Positions 8,680 through 18,534 are shown, counted from the first letter of the stretch. The stretch: DNA of 40,578 bases from an uncultured Porphyromonadaceae bacterium (GCA_902470475.1 CABRGT010000008.1:1-40578), one strand, 5' to 3'. The notes: generated from the sequence alone by a model not told the origin. Numbers and translations: made by a program.

Positions 8680-9861
8680 TTATTGGTTCAGAACTGAAAT
8701 ACAATTTTCCGTAAGACGGTTAACGTTATCCTGGAAAGGATTGCCGCCGTTCTGGGCGAATTCGTATGCCGACAGTCCTATGGCGATGCACTGGCCGGCT
8801 CTGTTGGCCGTCGGGAGGAACTGCACGATACCGGCTACGGCATAGTCAACCACATGTGCCCATGTGCCGAGCACGACGCTGTTGGTTGCCTTCTCGAAGT
8901 TCACTACGGTATTGGGATTGCCGTCGAAACCATAGGAGTTCAGATCCCACATACAGTTATGATCCTCACGCCAGCCCGGCCCCTCGAGAGCGAACGTCTC
9001 ATGGCCATAATCCGGTAGCGTGACCATTCCCTTGTAGATGGCATCGGCACGGTGGTCGTAGAACTGCGATGGATTCGACTCATGGTTCATATAGCCTATC
9101 TGCGCATTGACACACCAGTTGTCTGTGCCGGAACCACCCGAACCCGATCCGAAAATTCCGGGAGCATAACGAGCCTCGATAATCTCATAGGGCACCGTAA
9201 GCTGCGTAGCGAATTTAGTCAGGAACAGATTGCCGCCTTCGGCCGCATATCTGGACATTGCGTCGACCGCCTCATCGCTTACAAGAGTTTCGGGCAGGTT
9301 CTGCCAGCCGGGCTGCAGCCCCACACGGTCGATGTTGATCCACACGACAGAGTAATCGTCGGGCGAAAGTGTCAGTATATCTTCCGGAGTAAGAATATCG
9401 CCATTGGTTGCATAGGTCGTACGGAACCACTCGGCAGCTGCAATCTCATCGTCATCGGTAAGGTCATCCACGTTGTCACAGGGAATTAGCAATGCTACCT
9501 TGGCAGGTACGGACTCTATCGTAAACCGCACAGTCTGACCAGCCGATACTATGTCTCCATCATAAACGGCCTTGACGGTATAGGAAATCTCGCTTCCTGC
9601 TATTTCACGGCTGACAGTATATGAGGTCTCTGCCGCCGGAAGGGTCGTAACCAAAGTATTGTTGCGGATGATCTCGGAAGCGACAGCTCCGGAAGGAAGC
9701 GTCCAACTGAGTGTTACCGACTTCCCTTCTACCTTATACTGAAGGTTCTCGACAGCAGGGCCCGAAGGAGTATCGGGATATGTGACGTCACTGCAAGCGG
9801 TTGCGAGCACAAGTGCACCGGCAGCCATAAGCGACAGAGTTGTTGTCTTAAAGAATTTCAT
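8680..9861 (-). CDS. DUF4960 surface lipoprotein, probable fructan-binding SGBP
   Basis: The protein has 393 residues. The signal peptide ends in a lipobox (VLATAC, Cys23) followed by SDVTYPD, acidic enough to resemble a Bacteroidetes lipoprotein export signal. Residues about 33-112 form an Fn3-like domain (VTLSWTLPSG...YTVKAVYDGD). Residues about 115-393 are DUF4960. It lies 37 bases behind SusD in the same operon, the usual position of a surface glycan-binding protein in Bacteroidetes loci. Cell-surface display and fructan binding are inferences. The core has an alternating strand/helix pattern that could be Rossmann-like; I see no obvious catalytic motif. Confidence 0.82.
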   Translation of the reverse strand: MKFFKTTTLSLMAAGALVLATACSDVTYPDTPSGPAVENLQYKVEGKSVTLSWTLPSGAVASEIIRNNTLVTTLPAAETSYTVSREIAGSEISYTVKAVYDGDIVSAGQTVRFTIESVPAKVALLIPCDNVDDLTDDDEIAAAEWFRTTYATNGDILTPEDILTLSPDDYSVVWINIDRVGLQPGWQNLPETLVSDEAVDAMSRYAAEGGNLFLTKFATQLTVPYEIIEARYAPGIFGSGSGGSGTDNWCVNAQIGYMNHESNPSQFYDHRADAIYKGMVTLPDYGHETFALEGPGWREDHNCMWDLNSYGFDGNPNTVVNFEKATNSVVLGTWAHVVDYAVAGIVQFLPTANRAGQCIAIGLSAYEFAQNGGNPFQDNVNRLTENCISVLNQ

Positions 9862-9898
9862 TATTTTGACGATTTAAAATGATAAGGGTAAAAAAGTA

Positions 9899-11548
9899 TT
9901 ATTCGTACAGACCGCCGGAATTTTCCACCTCGCTCAGCGGAATCGGGAAAAATACTTCGCTTATGGTAAGATCGGCATCCTTATAGTAGGGACGGAGTTT
10001 CGATTCGGAAGCATAGTAGGCATTCATGGTCTCGACAACGTTGCCCCAGCGGACGAGGTCGAACCATCGGTTACCCTCCATAGCAAGTTCGAGGCGACGT
10101 TCCATGCGGACTGCGCGACGGGCATAATCCTGTGTCCAGCCATCTGAAGGATATTCGGCCACATAATACGAGGCAATCATCGGGTTGCAGTCTACGGGGG
10201 TGTAGGCGGCGTCGACCGAGCGGGCAGCCTTGCGACGGACACTGTTGATCAGCTCGCGGGCGGCTGCGAGGTCACTGTTGAGCTCGATCAGAGCCTCAGC
10301 CTTGAGCAGAACGATGTCGGCATAGCGGATCAGACAGAAATTAAGTGGCGAGGCACCCCATGGAAAACCTTGTACCATATCGGGCGATTCCGGGCTGATG
10401 AGGCCCTTTTTACCGGAGTATTCGCCGTAAACGTCGTAAGCTCTGGTCCATCCCATGGTGTAGGTGTGACCGCGGAAAGGCATACCGATACGGCCGACGG
10501 TGAAGTCGAGACGCGGATCTACGTTGCCGTCGAAATCAGTGGTGACATTGCGGTCGTTGTACGAGCCGTCGAGATAAGGTAGACCGTTGTCGTCGGTGCG
10601 GTAAGCGTTGACAAGATTCTGACTTGCCAGGAAGAAGTCGTCGCCGTTACCAAAGAGATTACCGTCGCTGTATGTGGTATTGAGCAGATTGCACCAGTTG
10701 ATGTTTGCGTTGTTATTGGCTGTCGAGAACTGGATAGCCATGATCGACTCGTACGTGTTGTTGAACTCGACTTTGGACATGTCGAGGAAGTTGTTATAGA
10801 GCTGATATTTGCCGGAACCGATGACATAATCGGAATAAGTAATCACTTCGCTCCACGATGACGTGAAAGCCGATACTTTGGCATGCAACGCTGCGGCAAC
10901 ATAGCGGTTAAAACGGCCGGGCTGGCTCTGTGACTCAGGGAGCGCAAGATAAGCGTCGGCAAGGTCTTTCTTGATGAAACCGAATATCTCGTCGCGTGTG
11001 TACTGGTCATAACGGGCCTCATTGGGGTTGTCGCTCTCGGTGAAGTAAGGTATTCGGTCGAATATGCGGATCAGATCGAAATAGAAGTAGGCGCGCAGGG
11101 TCTTGAGCTGTGCGATAAGGTTGGCCTTATCTGTTACGTTCTCCGCGTTGTTTACAGCGCGTATGGCTTTGTTGCATCGCGACACGGCATAGTAATTATT
11201 CTGCCACTTGTTCAGACATGACACATTGTCGCTTAGCACGTTGCCGATCTCAAGCTGGTGTATGTTGGCTTCCATAGACACACCTCCGCCCCCCTTGTAG
11301 GCATCGTCGGAGCGTACGTCGAAAATCCAGTTGGTAATCGGGCCGGCAAAGGCCTCATTATTACCGAAAAAGTGCGACTGCAGGCCGGCGTAGGCAGCAG
11401 CCATGAGCCCTTCGACAGATTCGTCGTCGAACTGCGAATCGGTGAACTGTCCCTGCGGCTTCATGTCGAGCATATCGTCGCAGGAAACGGCGCCGAAAGC
11501 TGCTGCACACATGGCCAGGGGCATAAATATTTTATTGAAAAGTTTCAT
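9899..11548 (-). CDS. SusD/RagB-family nutrient-binding outer membrane lipoprotein
   Basis: The protein has 549 residues from the ATG at 11548, which directly precedes the signal peptide MKLFNKIFMPLAMCAAAFG. A further in-frame ATG at 11590 would overlap the end of susC and add 14 unlikely residues. The lipobox is AVSC (Cys23), followed by the acidic DDMLDM typical of surface export. SusD-type TPR helices (LKTLRAYFYFDLIRIFDRIPYF) and the C-terminal RRLELAMEGNRWFDLVRWG are plain. SusD proteins form the lid of the SusC transporter and bind glycan. The gene is 28 bases behind susC, and the locus content points to fructan oligosaccharides. Confidence 0.95.
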   Translation of the reverse strand: MKLFNKIFMPLAMCAAAFGAVSCDDMLDMKPQGQFTDSQFDDESVEGLMAAAYAGLQSHFFGNNEAFAGPITNWIFDVRSDDAYKGGGGVSMEANIHQLEIGNVLSDNVSCLNKWQNNYYAVSRCNKAIRAVNNAENVTDKANLIAQLKTLRAYFYFDLIRIFDRIPYFTESDNPNEARYDQYTRDEIFGFIKKDLADAYLALPESQSQPGRFNRYVAAALHAKVSAFTSSWSEVITYSDYVIGSGKYQLYNNFLDMSKVEFNNTYESIMAIQFSTANNNANINWCNLLNTTYSDGNLFGNGDDFFLASQNLVNAYRTDDNGLPYLDGSYNDRNVTTDFDGNVDPRLDFTVGRIGMPFRGHTYTMGWTRAYDVYGEYSGKKGLISPESPDMVQGFPWGASPLNFCLIRYADIVLLKAEALIELNSDLAAARELINSVRRKAARSVDAAYTPVDCNPMIASYYVAEYPSDGWTQDYARRAVRMERRLELAMEGNRWFDLVRWGNVVETMNAYYASESKLRPYYKDADLTISEVFFPIPLSEVENSGGLYE

Positions 11549-11576
11549 TACCGTGATATTGATTAAGGGAGTGACT

Positions 11577-14500
11577 TTAGAAGTTGACATTTAGGCCGAG
11601 CGTTATGACACGCGAACGAGGATAAGGACCGTTGTCGACACGCGCACCATAGCCTCCGAGGGGTAGCTCGGGATCGAGGCCCTTGTACTTCGTGATGGTG
11701 AATACATTCTCAAGCTGGCCGTAAACACTCAGACTGCTTGCGCCGATCGGACGGAGAAGCTTCTGAGGGAAAGCATAGGCGAGCTTGATGTACTTCATTT
11801 TGAAATAGGAGCCGTCCTCAACATAATAGGTCGACATGCGGGTCTCGTTGTTATCGTCGGTCATGGCCAGGGCAGGAATATCTGTGGCCGTGTTGGTAGG
11901 TGTCCAGGCGTTAAGGATGTCGACGCTGCGGTTTGTCGAGACGCCACCGTTGCTCATGAAGTAGAGCTGGCGCTTGGTTGTGTTGTAGATGTCGAAACCG
12001 AAATCGCCGGTGAAGAATGTACTCAGGGTGAGGTCGCGGTAGTGGAAGTCGAGATTCAAGCCGAGCGAGAAATCGGGGTTCGGGTCACCGATGATGCAGC
12101 GGTCGGCCTCGTTGATGATGCCGTTGCCGTCAATGTCGCGGTATATTAGGCGGCCGGGGGCTGCACCCTGCTGGATAGCGTGATTGCTGACCTGGTCGGG
12201 TGTCTGGAAGATCCCGTCACATACATAGCCGTAGTAGACGCCCATCGGCTGATCGATCATCAGGCGGTAGTCACCGCCGACACTCGTGACGAAATTGTTG
12301 AGTTTGACGAGTTTGTTACGGTAGGCCGAGATATTGAAATTACCGGTCCACCAGAAGTCGCCGTAGCGGTGGCTGTTATAGTTGACGGTCACTTCGAAGC
12401 CATGGTTATCCATGTCGCCGGTGTTCATCCACATGGCAGCGTTTTCACCCGCCACCGAGAGTACAGGCGGAATGGTGAGCATATCGCGAGTCTTCTTGAT
12501 GTAGTAGTCAGCAGATACTGAAAGAGAGCCATTGAACATACCGAAGTCAATACCGATATTTGTCTGCGTAGTAGTCTCCCACTTCAGATCAGGATTACCC
12601 GATGCCGCTACAATGATGCCAGGAACCTGACCGGTGTTGGTACCGTTGAGGTCATATGCGCCGTTGCCCATGTCGTAGCGGTAAGTCGAGTACGAGGCGT
12701 AGAGGTTGCCAATTGCCGAGCTGCCGTTTTGGCCCCAGCTTACGCGCAGTTTCAGATCATTGAGTATCTTGTTTTCAGGGAAGAACGATTCCTGCGTCGG
12801 ACGCCAGGCGACAGAAGCGGCGGGGAACACGCCCGAATTGTTGTTCTTGTCAAGACGCGAGGAAGCGTCGCGGCGCAGTGTGAACGATGCAAGGTAGCGG
12901 TCGGCATAGTTGTAATCGACCTTGCCGAATACAGAGAACAGCGACCACTGGCTCTTTCCGCCATTGTTGGTCTGAGTGCCTTCTCCGGAGTCGATATGCA
13001 TGTAATCGTCATCCTCGAAAGCATAGTCTGTGCGCGCGGCGCCGACATTCTCAAAAGTATACTTGATAGCCTCGACACCGAACAGCACATTGAGATTGTG
13101 CACGTCGTTGAAGGTTTTGATATAGTTGGCTGTATTAGTCCACGTCCAGGTGTCGCCCTGCCCGTATTCGCGGGACATAGAGTTCATGTCGCTCGCTACT
13201 GTCTTGCGGTTGAGATTTTTGTTGAGATACTGCACGTGTTCGATACCAAGATTTGTCTTCAGAACCAGGCCGTCGATCGGGGTCACTGCCAGGAAAGCGT
13301 TACCGAAAATGCGCCACGACTGATTGGTGTTGTCGCGGCCATTGTAGAGTTGCTGTACGGGATTGGCGATATCAGATGAAATCAAATCCATCGGACGCGC
13401 CCAGTCTCCATCGAGACCTCTCACAGGAAGCGCGGGATGCTGGCGCATGGCAGTGTAAGGAATGCCACGGTCGTCGTTGGTGGAGAAGCCACGGTCGTTC
13501 CAGTTGGCTACCATCAGGTTTTCACCTACCATAACATACTTGTTGAAGTTATAGACCGAATTGACGCGGGCCGAGTAGCGACGGTAATAGGTCTCACGCA
13601 TCATACCGTCCTGATTGATGTAATTGGCCGAGAACAGGAACGATCCGCGGTCACTCGAATTACTGATCGAGGCGGTCAGATTATTGGTCCAGGCCGCGTG
13701 ATAGACTTCCTTCTGCCAGTCTGTGTCGGTGGTCGGGAAGTTTTCGTTACCGCCGATAAATTTCACGAGCTCGGGGTTGGCGCCATTACCATAAAGTATA
13801 TGTGAAGGAGTCAGGCCCGAATTGAGATTGGCTTTCCAGTAAGCTTCACCCCATTGTTGTGCGTTGAGCATATCATAGCGCTTGCCGACTGTCTGCAGCG
13901 ATGCTGCGTAGCTGACCGACACATTCATGCGGTCACCCTTTCCCTGACGGGTGGTGACTATGATAACACCGTTGGCGGCACGCGAGCCATAAATCGAAGC
14001 CGAGGCGGCATCTTTAAGGACCTGCATCGATTCGATGTCAGCCGGATTGAGCGATTTTATCTCATCAGTCGGAATTCCGTCGACGATATAGAGGGGATCA
14101 TTACCGTTGACCGAAGCCATACCGCGAATACGGATCGCACCACCCCCGCCGGGAGCGGCGTCAGTCGTTACCGACACACCAGGCAGACGCCCCTGCATCG
14201 AGTTGATAATGCTGCCCGAGTTCTCGGAAATAGGCTGTTTCATATTCATCACGGAAACAGCGCCGGTGAGATCTGCTTTGCGCTGAGTAGTGTAACCGAC
14301 GACAACGACCTCGTCAAGCGCCTGTGCGTCCTCGCTAAGGACCACACGCATATTGTCGGCCGCGGGCAAAGTCTGTTTCACATAGCCGATATATGAAACG
14401 GTAAGCATAGTACCGGCGGGGACAGAAATAACAAAATTGCCGTCAATGTCGGTAGTGACACCTTGGCCCGGGGCGTTTTCAGGTACGACCGACGCACCGA

Positions 14501-14615
14501 TCAGCGGCTCGTCGTCGGCCAAACCCCACACGCTCCCGTGCACAGTGATGTTCTGTGCCTGCGCCACGACTGTCATCAGCAACAGCAGTAATGCACTTAG
14601 GATTGTTCTTTTCAT
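11577..14615 (-). CDS. SusC/RagA-family TonB-dependent fructan transporter
   Basis: The protein has 1012 residues. Signal peptide 1-20 (LLLLLMTVVAQAQ); carboxypeptidase-D-like beta-sandwich about 23-95 (PLIGASVVPENAPGQGVTTD); TonB-box-like DEVVVVGY; plug domain with the SusC signature GRLPGVSV, LYIVDGIPTDEIKSLNPADI and GSRAANGVIIVTT; then a 22-strand-type barrel ending in VITLGLNVNF with a terminal Phe. SusC proteins import glycan fragments across the outer membrane with SusD as lid. The gene starts the operon susC-susD-DUF4960-DUF4960 and has a TAAATTTG -7 element 43 bases upstream. The substrate (levan or inulin oligomers) is inferred from the GH32, fructokinase and fructose regulator nearby. 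Confidence 0.95.
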   Translation of the reverse strand: MKRTILSALLLLLMTVVAQAQNITVHGSVWGLADDEPLIGASVVPENAPGQGVTTDIDGNFVISVPAGTMLTVSYIGYVKQTLPAADNMRVVLSEDAQALDEVVVVGYTTQRKADLTGAVSVMNMKQPISENSGSIINSMQGRLPGVSVTTDAAPGGGGAIRIRGMASVNGNDPLYIVDGIPTDEIKSLNPADIESMQVLKDAASASIYGSRAANGVIIVTTRQGKGDRMNVSVSYAASLQTVGKRYDMLNAQQWGEAYWKANLNSGLTPSHILYGNGANPELVKFIGGNENFPTTDTDWQKEVYHAAWTNNLTASISNSSDRGSFLFSANYINQDGMMRETYYRRYSARVNSVYNFNKYVMVGENLMVANWNDRGFSTNDDRGIPYTAMRQHPALPVRGLDGDWARPMDLISSDIANPVQQLYNGRDNTNQSWRIFGNAFLAVTPIDGLVLKTNLGIEHVQYLNKNLNRKTVASDMNSMSREYGQGDTWTWTNTANYIKTFNDVHNLNVLFGVEAIKYTFENVGAARTDYAFEDDDYMHIDSGEGTQTNNGGKSQWSLFSVFGKVDYNYADRYLASFTLRRDASSRLDKNNNSGVFPAASVAWRPTQESFFPENKILNDLKLRVSWGQNGSSAIGNLYASYSTYRYDMGNGAYDLNGTNTGQVPGIIVAASGNPDLKWETTTQTNIGIDFGMFNGSLSVSADYYIKKTRDMLTIPPVLSVAGENAAMWMNTGDMDNHGFEVTVNYNSHRYGDFWWTGNFNISAYRNKLVKLNNFVTSVGGDYRLMIDQPMGVYYGYVCDGIFQTPDQVSNHAIQQGAAPGRLIYRDIDGNGIINEADRCIIGDPNPDFSLGLNLDFHYRDLTLSTFFTGDFGFDIYNTTKRQLYFMSNGGVSTNRSVDILNAWTPTNTATDIPALAMTDDNNETRMSTYYVEDGSYFKMKYIKLAYAFPQKLLRPIGASSLSVYGQLENVFTITKYKGLDPELPLGGYGARVDNGPYPRSRVITLGLNVNF

Positions 14616-14657
14616 GATTAGAATGGTGGTTATTAGGGTTATTCAAATTTTCTGCCG

Positions 14658-14665
14658 CAAATTTA
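14658..14665 (-). promoter_or_regulatory. -7 element of the susC operon
   Basis: The minus strand reads TAAATTTG, matching TAnnTTTG, followed by CGG. The ATG is 43 bases downstream. No TTTG is seen at -33, which fits a promoter that needs an activator such as the hybrid regulator of this locus. Confidence 0.6.
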
Positions 14666-14711
14666 TACAATGTGTGCTTCTGAGGGTTATAATAAAGGTT
14701 GCAAACGCTAT

Positions 14712-14754
14712 AAAAAATCAATCGTGCAACATTTGTTCAAAATATTGCACGATT
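14712..14754 (-). terminator. Terminator behind the SpoU methyltransferase gene
   Basis: A ten-base perfect stem AATCGTGCAA/TTGCACGATT (14720-14729 with 14745-14754) is followed on the minus strand by GATTTTTT. It lies 26 bases beyond the stop at 14781. It protects the susC promoter region from read-through out of the regulator-methyltransferase unit. Confidence 0.8.
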
Positions 14755-14780
14755 TTTGATATAGACGCAGGATGTGCGGT

Positions 14781-15587
14781 TCAGCGACGCTGTACGAGCT
14801 GGTAGATGGCTACGGCTGTGGCTGCGGCCACATTGAGCGAATCGACGCCGTGGTGCATCGGGATGCGTGCCGTGTAGTCGGCCGAGGCGATGGCTGCGGC
14901 CGGGAGTCCGTCGCCCTCTGTCCCCATGATCATGGCAAGCCGCGGTTCGGCATTGAGCTGCGGATCGTCGATACCGACCGAGCGGTCGGTAAGCGCCAGC
15001 GCCACGGTGCGGAAACCGAGGGCATGCATGGCGGCGGTCACGTCGGTACCGATCCAGGTCCACGGCACCTGAAAGACCGTGCCCATCGACACACGTACCG
15101 AGCGACGGTTGAGCGGATCGCACGAATCCGGAGTCAGCAGCACGGCGTCGGCGCCGAGAGCGGCTGCCGAGCGGAAAATGGCGCCGATGTTGGTCGTGTC
15201 GGTTACGGCGTCGATCACCACTACACGCGATGCTCCGCGACAGACATCTTCGGGCAACGGCGGCTCTGGCCGGCGGAATGCGCAGAGTACCCCGCGCGTG
15301 AGCGTATACCCGGTGAGCGAAGCGAGGGTGGCGCGATCGCCTGTATATACAGGCATTTCGGGCCATCCGGCTATGATCTGTGCGGCATCGCCTGTGATAT
15401 GCCGTTCCTCGCATAGCAGCGACAGTGGACGGTACCCGGCGCCCAGAGCCACGCGTATCACCTTGGGGCTTTCCGCTATGAATACGGCTTGCGACGGATC
15501 CAGGCGCGAACGCAGCTGCGCCTCCGTCAGCGAGCCGAACACGGCCACGCGGGGATCGTCGATCGAGTCAATATGGTATATCGGCAT
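14781..15587 (-). CDS. TrmH/SpoU-family RNA 2'-O-methyltransferase
   Basis: The protein has 268 residues. The three SpoU motifs are visible: TTNIGAIFRSAAALGAD (motif 1, with the catalytic-type Arg), MIMGTEGDGL (motif 2) and IPMHHGVDSLNVAAATAVAI (motif 3, knotted SAM-binding site). An N-terminal RNA-binding region precedes them (about 1-110). The family methylates ribose 2'-OH in rRNA or tRNA; the target here is unknown. The gene starts seven bases after the stop of the hybrid regulator and has a terminator behind it, so it is probably co-transcribed with the regulator. This is a housekeeping-type gene in the middle of a fructan locus. Confidence 0.9.
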   Translation of the reverse strand: MPIYHIDSIDDPRVAVFGSLTEAQLRSRLDPSQAVFIAESPKVIRVALGAGYRPLSLLCEERHITGDAAQIIAGWPEMPVYTGDRATLASLTGYTLTRGVLCAFRRPEPPLPEDVCRGASRVVVIDAVTDTTNIGAIFRSAAALGADAVLLTPDSCDPLNRRSVRVSMGTVFQVPWTWIGTDVTAAMHALGFRTVALALTDRSVGIDDPQLNAEPRLAMIMGTEGDGLPAAAIASADYTARIPMHHGVDSLNVAAATAVAIYQLVQRR

Positions 15588-15594
15588 ATGTGCG

Positions 15595-18369
15595 TCAGTC
15601 TTTTATACCGAGGCGACGGCGCAACTCCGATGGTGTCTCGCCGTAGGCCTCGCGATAACATTTGGTAAAGTATGCGGGTGTTGAGAAACCGGTCTCGTAG
15701 GCTATTTCGCCGACTGTGCGGTCGGTGGTCGACAGAAGTGTGCGGGCATGCCGCAGACGAAGGCGCCGCATCAGCTCCACCGGCGAGTAATTGGTGAGAG
15801 CCTTGATCTTGCGGTAAAACTGCGAGCGGCCCAGCCCCAGCTTCGAGGCGATGTTGTCGACGCTCAGATCCGGATCGCCCATCGACTCGTTGAAAATCTG
15901 TAAGAACCGGTTGAAGAATTCGTTGTCGAGATCGGCCGCGCCGCTTGCCGCCGTCTCAGTCGGAGCCGGTGAAGCCGAAGAGACGGCCGGAGACTCTGCA
16001 CTCTGCGAACCCGCCCGGCCGAGATCGAAGATACGGCGGCGGTTAAGCAGCAGCGCCTCGATCCGCGCCACCAGCATTTCGGTGGAGAAAGGTTTCGAGA
16101 TGTAGCCGTCGGCACCGCTTTCATAGCCTTCGATACGCTGGCTGTCGAGCGAGCACGCCGTCAGCATCAGCACCGGTATATGGCTTGTGGATATCTCTTC
16201 CTTGATTCTGCGGGTGAATTCGTAGCCGTCCATTTCAGGCATCATCACGTCGCAGACGATCAGATCGGGGACATATCTGGCTGCCAGTTTTAGGCCCAGA
16301 CGCCCGTCGGCAGCCGAAATGATGCGGTAATGCGTCCCGAGTGTCTTTCCGAGCAGCAGCCGCATGTCGTCGTTGTCGTCGATGACGAGCACCAGCGGGC
16401 GGCTGTCGTCGTCGGCAACCATATCGGCCGACACGGCAGCCTCAACGGGTGCAAGCTCCTCGACCAGCTCGGCCGGAGCGGCACCCTGAAGGGCGCATTC
16501 CGCTTCGGGCTGCGCTGTCCGGTCCACATGAGTGACTGGAAGCATGACCGTGAACCGTGTGCCTTTGCCTACGCGGCTCTGCACGGCTATCGTGCCGCCG
16601 TGCATCTCTACGAAAGCTTTCGCCAGCGACAGGCCTATGCCAGAACCCTTGGGATGCACCTTGTCGACCTGGTAGAAGCGGTCGAATATCCTTGGAAGGT
16701 CCTCGTCGGATATGCCGCAACCTGTATCGTCGACCTGCAGCACAAGGCGCCCGTCGTCGACACGGAGATGGATGTGGACGACGCCGTTGGCAGGTGTATA
16801 GCGGAATGCATTGCTGACCAGGTTGAAGAATACGCGCTCGATCTTATCCACATCAACGGCGAGCACCGGACTCGGGGTGTGGTCGATGGACACGCGCAGA
16901 TCGATGTCGCGGCGCATGGCCAGCGGCATGAACGAGCGGCTCCATTCACCCACGAGCGCTCCGAAATCCACTTCCGAGCGGTTCAGCTCGAGCTTTCCGT
17001 TCTCATAACGCCTGAAATCGAGTATCTCGTTGATCATGCGCTGGAGTATCTTGCAGTTTTTGGCGGCTATATGCACCATGACCTCCTGGTCGGGCGTAAG
17101 ATTTCTCGCGCCGAGCAGTTCCTCTACCGGCGATATGATCAGCGACAGAGGCGTGCGCAGATCGTGTGAAACATTGGTAAAGAAAACGAGTTTCGACTGC
17201 GTTGCCTCGCTGAGCTGCCGGTTGAGGTCGCGCTCTACGTCGCGCTGCTTTTCGAGCACACGGTTCTTTTCCTCAAGTATGCGGCGGTGCCGCCGGTGCT
17301 GCCAGAATGAACGCAACACCAGAAAAAGCACTCCGATCAGCAGCACGATGACGACGATGGTCAGATAAAACATCATGGTCTGGGCCGAATGCCGCTCCCA
17401 GTATTCGTCGACCTGATTCTTAAGCGAGAGCATGCGGTCGCTTTCCTCACGCATCTGTTCGTCCTGCAATAGTATTATATCGGCGTTCGATCGGTCTACA
17501 GGCGACAGGGCCGGAATGATGGCAGTGGTGTCAAACGGCTCGCCGGCCAGGATCCTGAAGGCAGTCTGTATGATGCGCCGCCCTTCGGTCGGATAGAGGA
17601 ATGTGGCGTCGATGACCGTGTCGGCCACGGCACGCAGCCCGATAGCCGGAGCGGCGTCCACGCCGATCACATGCGGTCTGAGGCCGCGCCTTCGCGCAAC
17701 TTCGGAAGCTGCTATGGCCATGTTGTCGTTGTGGGCATAGATCAGGTCGACATCCTTATATATATCCAGTAGCGAATCCATCACGCGGGCCGCGTCATCG
17801 CGGTTCCAGTCGCAGTACTCCGACGCCACCACCGCTATGCCCGGATCAGCCGCGACGGCCTCGGCAAATCCGCGGTGCCGGTCGGCGGCCGGCGTCGATC
17901 CGCGCCTTCCTTTAAGCTCTATCACCTTAATATCTCCACCGCCGATGTGTCGCGCATATTTGGCGGCCTGACGCCCTATGCCGACGTTGTCGGCTCCCTG
18001 GAACGCCGTGTAATAGTCGCCGTCAATGTCTCGGTCGAACACAATCACCGGTATGCCGCGTTCGTACACTTCTTTTATGACAGGCGTGATAGCTGCCGCC
18101 TCGTTGGGTGCGGCTATGATGATGTCGAAGCCGTTGTCGGCAAAATATCTTATATCATCTATCTGCTTCGAGTTGCTGTCGTCGGCCGAGCGGATCTCGA
18201 TGTCCGCGTCACCGTGAAACGACATCTCGAGCATCATCTCGAGGTTCATCTTCTGCCGCCAATTGTCTTCGCTGCACTGCGACACGCCTATGCGTATCCT
18301 CTCCTTCCCGCCGCACGCACACAAGGCCGTGAGCAGACAGATAAATATCACGCGGAGGATTGTTTTCAT
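15595..18369 (-). CDS. Hybrid two-component system regulator with periplasmic sugar-binding sensor (fructose-type)
   Basis: The protein has 924 residues from the ATG at 18369; an in-frame ATG at 18456 lies upstream of the -7 element. A signal with a possible lipobox (LCAC, Cys19) precedes a type-1 periplasmic-binding-protein domain (about 24-300) like ribose/fructose-binding proteins. Then follow a transmembrane helix (331-353), a coiled linker, HisKA with FFTNVSHDLRTP (His402), HATPase with NAFRYTP, DTGCGIS and GSGIGLSLAKAF, a receiver (LVLVIDDNDDM; Asp707 in VCDVMMPEMDG) and an AraC HTH domain (about 820-924). The architecture equals BT1754 of B. thetaiotaomicron, which binds fructose and activates the levan locus. 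It lies between the two arms of this locus and probably controls both. Confidence 0.93.
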   Translation of the reverse strand: MKTILRVIFICLLTALCACGGKERIRIGVSQCSEDNWRQKMNLEMMLEMSFHGDADIEIRSADDSNSKQIDDIRYFADNGFDIIIAAPNEAAAITPVIKEVYERGIPVIVFDRDIDGDYYTAFQGADNVGIGRQAAKYARHIGGGDIKVIELKGRRGSTPAADRHRGFAEAVAADPGIAVVASEYCDWNRDDAARVMDSLLDIYKDVDLIYAHNDNMAIAASEVARRRGLRPHVIGVDAAPAIGLRAVADTVIDATFLYPTEGRRIIQTAFRILAGEPFDTTAIIPALSPVDRSNADIILLQDEQMREESDRMLSLKNQVDEYWERHSAQTMMFYLTIVVIVLLIGVLFLVLRSFWQHRRHRRILEEKNRVLEKQRDVERDLNRQLSEATQSKLVFFTNVSHDLRTPLSLIISPVEELLGARNLTPDQEVMVHIAAKNCKILQRMINEILDFRRYENGKLELNRSEVDFGALVGEWSRSFMPLAMRRDIDLRVSIDHTPSPVLAVDVDKIERVFFNLVSNAFRYTPANGVVHIHLRVDDGRLVLQVDDTGCGISDEDLPRIFDRFYQVDKVHPKGSGIGLSLAKAFVEMHGGTIAVQSRVGKGTRFTVMLPVTHVDRTAQPEAECALQGAAPAELVEELAPVEAAVSADMVADDDSRPLVLVIDDNDDMRLLLGKTLGTHYRIISAADGRLGLKLAARYVPDLIVCDVMMPEMDGYEFTRRIKEEISTSHIPVLMLTACSLDSQRIEGYESGADGYISKPFSTEMLVARIEALLLNRRRIFDLGRAGSQSAESPAVSSASPAPTETAASGAADLDNEFFNRFLQIFNESMGDPDLSVDNIASKLGLGRSQFYRKIKALTNYSPVELMRRLRLRHARTLLSTTDRTVGEIAYETGFSTPAYFTKCYREAYGETPSELRRRLGIKD

Positions 18370-18392
18370 GGCTGTCAGGTTATGATTCACCG

Positions 18393-18400
18393 CAAAGTTA
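18393..18400 (-). promoter_or_regulatory. -7 element of the hybrid regulator gene
   Basis: The minus strand reads TAACTTTG, matching TAnnTTTG, 24 bases before the ATG at 18369. It supports that start over the upstream ATG at 18456. No clear -33 element. Confidence 0.6.
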
Positions 18401-18507
18401 ACAAGAATATTATGAATTTCACAGCATTTGGTTGCAATTTCTGGGCGATGAAACAAAAATAATAGCGAATGCTACATAAATTATATGGCCGCCTCTACGA
18501 TTATTAT

Positions 18508-18515
18508 TAGCTTTG
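18508..18515 (+). promoter_or_regulatory. -7 element of the GH32-MFS-fructokinase operon
   Basis: TAGCTTTG matches TAnnTTTG. The -33 region is only TATG (18484-18487, 20-base spacing), as expected for an activator-dependent promoter. The ATG is at 18669, so the leader would be about 150 bases. Confidence 0.55.
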
Positions 18516-18534
18516 CATCGACATAGAAAAACAC

